Shown piece by piece: positions 60,901 to 64,000 of a DNA stretch of 64,000 nt (positions are counted from its first letter, which is position 1; each line of letters starts with the position of its first letter). Both the position numbers and the translations under genes were made by a program. The notes beneath the pieces are model-generated. The model worked only from the letters and a program-made list of their open reading frames with translations, was not told the DNA's origin and did no database searches. The stretch spans positions 12,370,873-12,434,872 of the forward strand of contig OY755173.1 of assembly GCA_963576735.1 (NCBI GenBank). The letters are read 5' to 3'. Source of the DNA: Bedellia somnulentella. Lineage: Eukaryota > Arthropoda > Insecta > Lepidoptera > Bedelliidae.

Positions 60901-62229
60901 GTTGCAATGACGTCACTGAAAACTGATAAACGCTTCACATCCTTCGTTCTTGTCATATAATTTACAGTCATGTCCAATGTAGCTATTTATTGGCGACAGT
61001 ATTATAGTAAATCTCTATTAAAATGAAATTCAGCCATTGTAGAGTAATAAGTAATTAAAAATGAACACTTTCTACTTAGTACGTAGATTAAACAATGCAC
61101 CGTTAATTAATCTCAACATAAGACCAGGCGATGCCCGGTTTCGATTTCGTGTTTTAATTTTTGTCTTCAGACTCCCAATTGCATCTAACAAAATGACTAA
61201 ATATTTTCAATATTTGTTTCAGGTGCGGGGTTGGCTAGCGTAATGATCTCATTTTTTATGTCGACTTATTATGCCGTGATAATAGCATGGGCTATCTATT
61301 ATTTCTTCACATCGTTCAAGGCGGAGGTGCCCTGGGCCAGCTGCTCTAACCGCTGGAACACGGCTCAGTGCTGGGTGCCCTACCATAACCACACTAAACC
61401 TAACGGCTCCCAAACTCCTACAGAACAGTTTTTTGAGTAAGTTCACTTTACAAATATAACGTTATCGGATACAATTATTCTATGGGAGCTAACAAAGTTA
61501 TTTTACGGATACTTATTCAGTCTTTTAAAAGTTTTTTTTCTTTCAGGAAAAAAGTACTGAGTATGAGTGCAGGGATCGAGTACCCCGGCAGCATGAGATG
61601 GGAGTTGGCTGCCTGTTTGATCTGTGCCTGGGTTTTAGTCTACTTTGCGCTATGGAAGAGTATAAAATCTTCAGCAAAAGTGCGCTACATAACGACGACT
61701 CTACCATTTTTATTGATCCTCGTCTTTCTTGGAAGATCGCTGACGCTAGATGGCGCAGATGTGGGATTAAGATTCTTTTTTAAACCTGACTGGGAGTTAT
61801 TAAAGCAGTCAAGACCTTGGGTCAACGCAGCATCTCAGAACTTCAACTCTATTGGCATCGCTTTTGGATCTATGATAATGTTTGCCTCGTACAATAGATT
61901 CGACAACAACTTCCTTCACGACACCGTTGCTGTGTCACTGATCAATGCCATTACTAGTTTGATTGTCGGCATCTTTACATTTGCAACGATTGGAAACATT
62001 GCTTTTGAACAAAACACCTCTGTGAAGGATGTCATTGCGGATAGTAAGTATTTTGCACAACGAAATGATATACAAATGAAGAAATTTCAATTTTTATTAT
62101 TCAAGAATTGTTTTAGGTCCAGGATTGCTGTTCGTCGTATACCCTCAAGCCATTGCGAAGATGCCGGCCTCACAACTTTGGGCAGTATTATTTTTCTTCA
62201 TGTTCCTATGTTTGGGGTTAAACAGTCAG
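40266..62229 (+). CDS. ine: Inebriated-like SLC6 neurotransmitter/osmolyte transporter, 5' two thirds
   Basis: A Na+/Cl- dependent symporter with the SLC6 fold in the plasma membrane. Exons are 40266-40669, 50248-50441, 60446-60580, 61223-61436, 61547-62043 and 62117-62229, with phases 2, 1, 1, 2 and 1 all matching. The N-terminus is a long cytosolic region ending in an acidic stretch. TM1 carries [14 protein letters not shown]2 [14 protein letters not shown], the large loop a Cys pair ([10 protein letters not shown]) with N-glycosylation sites NHT and NGS, TM6 [10 protein letters not shown], and TM8 LGLNSQ, where N replaces the Asp found in GABA transporters. TM9-12 lie beyond the window. 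Of the SLC6 members I know, wording and the long N-terminus fit inebriated best. In flies that gene affects neuronal excitability and osmotic control. Another orphan SLC6 remains possible. Confidence 0.78.
41012..41136 (+). mobile_element. SINE family A, 3' part
   Basis: ccttcttttcccctatcaac, gctctagctacccctttttg and the tail ggccgtgagtatatatgtat, in ine intron 1. Confidence 0.75.
41730..41878 (-). mobile_element. 3' end of the RTE-like LINE
   Basis: Reverse complement matches the last 140 bases of the LINE at 1477-2381, including the codons for DVNEARE and the ending caatgggaactaacggcgtg plus the TATG tail. Confidence 0.85.
42099..42137. repeat. Perfect 16-bp hairpin
   Basis: Arms tttttatgatttgtag (42099-42114) and its exact complement (42122-42137) with a 7-base loop, in ine intron 1. 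Confidence 0.9.
42138..43869. other. ine intron 1 stretch without genes
   Basis: AT-rich. Bases about 42630-42683 look like the head of SINE family A on the minus strand (ggtagtgctattctcagccg). Nothing else is recognised. Confidence 0.45.
43870..44095 (+). mobile_element. Degraded internal fragment of the RTE-like LINE
   Basis: Segments such as gctatgaatggcctta, gtgatcgagtaagaaatag and gtgtgaaagatgatatt match the LINE at 1477-2381 in order, with many small deletions and stops. Confidence 0.7.
44233..44375 (+). mobile_element. SINE family A, 3' two thirds
   Basis: Starts ggagacccatcacca and runs through the complete 3' part to the TATG tail. It lies 140 bases after the degraded LINE fragment. 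Confidence 0.8.
44376..45745. other. ine intron 1 stretch without genes
   Basis: AT-rich. No recognised repeat or open frame of interest. Confidence 0.45.
45746..46087 (-). mobile_element. SINE family A, minus strand, interrupted by a MITE
   Basis: The tail (acatacatac) is at the left end and the head (ccgacactacacagc) at the right. Removing 45881-46016 and one TTA restores the family order, so the MITE inserted into an existing SINE. Confidence 0.85.
45881..46016. mobile_element. PIF/Harbinger-like MITE with TTA target duplication
   Basis: 136 bases with long inverted arms 45888-45936 and 45961-46009 (46 of 49 matching), a 24-base centre, and tta directly on both sides (45878-45880, 46017-46019). 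A TTA duplication is typical of PIF/Harbinger elements. No transposase is present, so it is non-autonomous. Confidence 0.85.
46457..46507 (-). mobile_element. SINE family A head fragment
   Basis: ggtagaaatggggaagtac and ccgacactacacag match the 5' head only. The sequence from 46088 to 46456 shows no recognised gene; a small minus-strand open frame there has no known features. Confidence 0.6.
46508..47996. other. ine intron 1 stretch without genes
   Basis: AT-rich. A degraded SINE family A middle (about 46715-46765, minus) is possible. No gene is seen. Confidence 0.4.
47997..48148 (+). mobile_element. SINE family A with internal deletions
   Basis: Head and tail are present (ggcttagaatagcactaccc; gccgtgagtatatgtatg), but parts of the middle are missing, leaving about 150 bases. 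A further head fragment lies at about 48260-48300 on the minus strand. Confidence 0.75.
48420..48815 (+). mobile_element. Degraded RTE-like LINE fragment with a foreign insert
   Basis: 48420-48587 and 48738-48815 match the 3' half of the LINE at 1477-2381 (gaagaataaaagag, cgtcaggatcgtac, ccctaatgggaa). About 150 bases between them (near 48588-48737, with cgcccagggcggccatcgg) do not belong and are GC-richer, probably another insertion. Confidence 0.65.
48816..49794. other. ine intron 1 stretch without genes
   Basis: AT-rich. Nothing recognised. Confidence 0.45.
49795..50043 (+). mobile_element. SINE family A, near full length
   Basis: All parts are present from ctgtgtagtgtcggcttag to the tail gtgagtatacgtatgtaagt, about 249 bases. 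It ends about 200 bases before ine-like exon 2. Confidence 0.85.
50248..50441 (+). CDS. ine: ine-like exon 2: acidic stretch and TM1
   Basis: Reads [21 protein letters not shown], then LKPRRPFW and TM1, ending KSGGG. The acceptor caacag/gcc is only moderately pyrimidine-rich but is the one that fits in phase. Confidence 0.85.
50763..50950 (-). mobile_element. SINE family B, truncated
   Basis: ccaaaggggtggcaaag, gaacaacacgtgacatt and ggggcaggcctattgtcg match, in reverse, the body of the SINE at 53007-53345. The tRNA-like head is missing. Confidence 0.65.
51000..51238 (-). mobile_element. SINE family C, second copy
   Basis: Same order as 28380-28622: AT-rich body with tacacatataaataacatcc, then the tRNA-like head ending at about 51238 (minus-strand B box ggattcgattccc). 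Confidence 0.8.
51220..51304. repeat. Inverted repeat formed at the SINE C border
   Basis: Arms 51220-51253 and 51269-51304 (34 and 36 bases, one 2-base length difference) surround a 15-base loop. The left arm includes the end of the SINE head (ccaaagatgtcgt). Confidence 0.9.
51305..51987. other. ine intron 2 stretch without genes
   Basis: AT-rich. Small open frames without features. Confidence 0.45.
51988..52090 (+). mobile_element. Degraded SINE family A
   Basis: aagctgtgtcgtgctggctta and gagacccatgacaacaattc correspond to the head and middle of family A with a gap between. It runs into the 3' end of a LINE. Confidence 0.5.
52095..53008 (-). mobile_element. 5'-truncated jockey/CR1-type LINE, C-terminal RT part
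   Basis: Minus-strand open frame 53008-52469 (179 aa) with [40 protein letters not shown] and [11 protein letters not shown], the usual C-terminal part of jockey/CR1-group reverse transcriptases. The 3' untranslated part to about 52095 has aataaa and an (AAATA)n-like tail. The 5' end stops where a SINE begins. Confidence 0.85.
53007..53345 (+). mobile_element. tRNA-derived SINE family B, near full length
   Basis: Starts with agatagctcagtggtaaaac (A box) and has gggttcaaatccc (B box) about 50 bases on, farther apart than in a real tRNA. The body continues through ctgccctttatcacgtaagt to caaccccttcggggatatac. Truncated copies lie at 6185, 50763 and 56561. Confidence 0.8.
53352..53447 (+). mobile_element. 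Degraded SINE family A, 3' part
   Basis: tcttccaaaaattactcagg and accgtgagtataagtaggta keep the family order at low similarity. Confidence 0.5.
53905..53976 (-). mobile_element. SINE family A 3' fragment
   Basis: Reverse complement shows gaagctctggctacc, tttatggccgtgag and a TATG-like tail. Confidence 0.65.
53977..55551. other. ine intron 2 stretch without genes
   Basis: AT-rich. No coding features or recognised repeats. Confidence 0.45.
55552..55640. mobile_element. Second copy of the TTA MITE, one arm deleted
   Basis: Begins cgaccgatttctgaa and ends ttcagaaatcgagtg, with tta on both sides (55549-55551, 55641-55643). The right arm matches 45961-46009. Most of the left arm is gone, leaving 89 bases. 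Confidence 0.8.
55874..56010 (+). mobile_element. Degraded SINE family A, 5' part
   Basis: agcactaacccacttctc, tgggtgtctcaagatcgact and ttttgggtgatc keep the head-to-middle order. Confidence 0.5.
56561..56775 (-). mobile_element. SINE family B, truncated
   Basis: acccccgaaggggttggtag, tgaacatcacgtgacatta and gggggcaggcctgtcgcc are the reverse of the 53007-53345 body. The tRNA-like head is missing. Confidence 0.75.
57040..58281 (+). repeat. Older dispersed repeat split by a 1-kb repeat
   Basis: The left part starts actagctgacccggcgaacg and breaks off at about 57099. The right part resumes at about 58077 with ttaggggtgaacaaccc and ends gaattttatatataagata. The two parts join into one familiar insect repeat order once the insert is removed. 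Confidence 0.7.
57100..58076 (+). repeat. 1-kb dispersed repeat, copy 3 (nested)
   Basis: Same start (actagtggatcg), same GACA array (about 57917-57955) and same end (aagtatagat) as the tandem pair at 33475-35460. Confidence 0.85.
58656..59727. repeat. Inverted pair of a short repeat about 1 kb apart
   Basis: aaaggagattgaccatttt with accaa-tgctgccca occurs at 58656-58710 and, reversed, at 59689-59727. Between them is AT-rich sequence with no transposase frame. A minus-strand open frame of 142 codons (59438-59866) overlaps the right copy and has no features I recognise. Confidence 0.5.
59867..60445. other. ine intron 2 end, no genes
   Basis: AT-rich. The intron ends with tttttgttacag before exon 3. 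Confidence 0.5.
60446..60580 (+). CDS. ine: ine-like exon 3: TM2
   Basis: [17 protein letters not shown], then [15 protein letters not shown] and CPLFKG. The conserved GQY chloride-site region is intact. Both ends are phase 1. Confidence 0.9.
60581..61222 (+). other. ine intron 3
   Basis: 642 AT-rich bases. No repeats recognised. Confidence 0.5.
61223..61436 (+). CDS. ine: ine-like exon 4: TM3 and large extracellular loop
   Basis: TM3 includes [18 protein letters not shown]. The loop carries two Cys nine residues apart ([11 protein letters not shown]), expected to form the family disulfide, and two N-glycosylation motifs. Ends TEQFF in phase 2. Confidence 0.9.
61547..62043 (+). CDS. ine: ine-like exon 5: TM4 to TM7
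   Basis: [10 protein letters not shown] leads into TM4. TM5 follows [12 protein letters not shown]6 has [19 protein letters not shown], and TM7 is [19 protein letters not shown]. Ends VIAD in phase 1. Confidence 0.9.
62117..62229 (+). CDS. ine: ine-like exon 6: extracellular loop 4 and start of TM8
   Basis: [16 protein letters not shown] is the loop-4 signature of SLC6, followed by [18 protein letters not shown]. Ends in phase 0 at gtaatt. The next exon was not found before 64000. Confidence 0.88.
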
Positions 62230-62408
62230 GTAATTCTTGAAACACATTCAAAATTATTTTAATGTTATATTGATTTAATTGTGCTAGTCCAATTCTCGTA
62301 CATTACTATTAAGCTAACTCCCTATTGTTTGATCTGTCTAATCGGGGAGAAAGGACACTACGCGAATAGGAACGCTGGGATACATGTTTATTCAACATAA
62401 GTTGAATA

Positions 62409-62462
62409 GGTTTAGCTTTATATTTGTATTTACATAAGTAAATACAAATATAAAGCTAAACC
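62409..62462. repeat. Perfect 24-bp hairpin in ine intron 6
   Basis: Arms ggtttagctttatatttg..(62409-62432) and the exact complement (62439-62462) with a 6-base loop. No flanking duplication seen. Confidence 0.95.
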
Positions 62463-63074
62463 GGTAAAACCCATACCCGGGTATATTAGCATGTTCAAAT
62501 AAATCTACATTGTGCAAAACAACAACACCTATTTATCAATGTTAGCTATGGTATAGTAAACAGCTATTAAGTACAGACAGCTTCAATGTCCAGTTTTGTC
62601 ATACAATGACATCATCAAGATAAGAGATAGTCCTCAGATAGTCAAAGCTGTTACGTAATCACGTGATTCCTGGTATCTCTCAAGGATGAGCCGCGCCCGT
62701 GTATAACCCACTCCCAAATTTTCGTTTTTTTTTTTGCTGTGAACTTATTTGACGTGAAACTCTTAAGGGCGTCCCCGGAAAAATAGGTTGATAATGATTG
62801 CTTGGAAATTCTATAAAGTCTGATTTGATGATATTGATATGACATGAATAAAATATATGTTGGTGATTAGTTCATGGTGTTAAAATTAGATGTTTAACAT
62901 TTTAATAATTTGTTGAACAATATGATGAAAACAATTGAATTGGAACATGCTTTGTTTTCATAAAAACCGTATAGGCTCCACTGGCATAACATACATGTGA
63001 ACTCATTATGTGTCTATATACGCGTAGCTTTAAGATCTGTAACTTTGATGTTTAACTTTTCATTTAAACATTAT
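62463..63074. other. ine intron 6 stretch without genes
   Basis: AT-rich. No SLC6 exon (TM9 onwards) is found here. Confidence 0.5.
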
Positions 63075-64000
63075 ACAAGGTGTCCAAAAAGAGTATCGGG
63101 TATTTGTTTTCGCGCCATATTCGAAACGGGGCGTTTAAAGGGAGCGGGGAGGGGTTCGTGGCGTCCGCCATTTTGTGGAGATTTAGTCACGATGGAAAAG
63201 TACTCGGGGACGCATCGCGCATTTTGCGTACGAGCGTATTATCGTAATGGTGATTCAATAGTGACCGCTCAACGTCTCTATCGTGCGGAATATCGTACAC
63301 GCCACGCGCCAAGTGACGATAGCATTAGGAAATGGATCAGGATGTTCGAGAATACTGGTGCGACAGTTAAAATTCAAAACTCTGGTCGTCCTCGTTCAGT
63401 TCGCGATGAAGAAACAATTGAAGAAGTTGAGGCGTCGGTTCGTCAAAATCCGTCTTTATCCATCCGAAAGCGAAGCCAAGCGTTGAACATCAAAAAATCG
63501 TCTTTACATTCGATTTTAAAGAAAGACTTACATCTTAAAGCCTATAAAATTCAATTGGTTCAAGAATTGAAGGATACGGACTATGCCAATCGACTGAATT
63601 TTGCGAACGAAATGCTGCAGCGATTTAACAACTTTAACAACATACTGTTCAGTGACGAAGCAAATTTTCACCTGAATGGTCATGTCAATAAACAGAATTG
63701 TCGGTACTGGGCAGCGGAGAATCCGAGACGAAAGCATGAACGACCCCTGCATAGCCCAAAGGTCGTTGTTTGGGCCGCTATGTCTGCTAAAGGCATAATT
63801 GGTCCTTATTTTCATGAAGATCAACGAGGCCGAGCAATTAATGTGAATAGTGACCGTTATTGCGATATGTTGCGAAATTTTTTGGTCCCAGAGTTGCAGG
63901 AGTTTGCAGGTTTCAACTCAAGAACGTGGTTCCAGCAAGATGGGGCCACTTGCCATACCTCAAATGACTCAATGGATGTTGTTAACGAATTATTCCCTAA
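63075..64000 (+). mobile_element. Tc1/mariner-superfamily element, left end
   Basis: Probably begins caaggtgtccaaaaagagta after a TA (63073-63074), as expected for the superfamily's TA target. The right end and matching inverted repeat lie beyond the window, so the border is inferred. Confidence 0.7.
63192..64000 (+). CDS. Mariner-like transposase, open to the window edge
   Basis: An ATG at 63192 opens a frame with no stop through 64000 (269 codons). The N-terminal part (SGTHRAFCVRAYYRNGDS, RKWIRMFENTG, then SGRPRSVRDEETIE) is the helix-turn-helix region often annotated DUF4817. The catalytic part shows LFSDEANFHLNG and WFQQDGATCHTS, giving the first two acidic residues of the DDE/D triad; the third would lie to the right. 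The enzyme cuts and pastes its own element. The uninterrupted frame suggests a young copy. Confidence 0.88.
   Translation, partial: MEKYSGTHRAFCVRAYYRNGDSIVTAQRLYRAEYRTRHAPSDDSIRKWIRMFENTGATVKIQNSGRPRSVRDEETIEEVEASVRQNPSLSIRKRSQALNIKKSSLHSILKKDLHLKAYKIQLVQELKDTDYANRLNFANEMLQRFNNFNNILFSDEANFHLNGHVNKQNCRYWAAENPRRKHERPLHSPKVVVWAAMSAKGIIGPYFHEDQRGRAINVNSDRYCDMLRNFLVPELQEFAGFNSRTWFQQDGATCHTSNDSMDVVNELFP

Overview
The window is nuclear DNA from an insect, almost certainly a moth or butterfly. It is AT-rich and has spliceosomal GT/AG introns. Three + strand genes account for nearly all the coding sequence: the C-terminal part of dumpy (dpy), a chorion-family eggshell gene (a family known from Lepidoptera), and the first two thirds of an SLC6 transporter resembling inebriated (ine). 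Introns and spacers are loaded with LINEs, SINEs, MITEs and a mariner-like element.

1-33125: dpy, encoding a giant membrane-anchored extracellular matrix protein. I place 53 exons (first and last partial). The first 49 carry EGF and DPY modules and are joined by 48 consecutive phase-1 introns. From 244 to 23482 the modules form a higher-order repeat: six EGF-DPY-EGF positions, each about 104 residues and each with its own signature, repeat in fixed order eight times (about 620-630 residues per unit). After that comes a second repeat style that includes EGFs with an LPxRT loop, ending in a four-module cycle in one 2.1-kb exon. A last EGF exon and a ZP domain follow. The exon with the RRKR furin-type site has an apparent 1-base insertion and then runs into a 200-N assembly gap that hides the membrane anchor.

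33326-40245: spacer. It holds two tandem 1-kb repeats with GACA microsatellites, other repeat remnants, a two-exon chorion-like gene at 38086-39052 with a TATA box and upstream GATA-type sites, and a 36-bp near-perfect hairpin at 39606-39687.

40266-62229: ine-like SLC6 transporter. Exon 1 encodes the cytosolic N-terminus and is preceded by a 3-codon uORF. A 9.6-kb intron, exon 2 (TM1), a 10-kb intron and exons 3-6 (TM2 to TM8) follow. The remaining exons lie beyond the window. Both large introns are crowded with mobile elements.

63075-64000: left end and open transposase frame of a Tc1/mariner-superfamily element, cut by the window edge and probably inside the next ine intron.

The three genes are not a pathway. 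Dumpy links cuticle and epithelium, the chorion protein would build eggshell, and the transporter carries a small solute. I recall dpy and ine as near neighbours in Drosophila as well, which would make this an old linkage.
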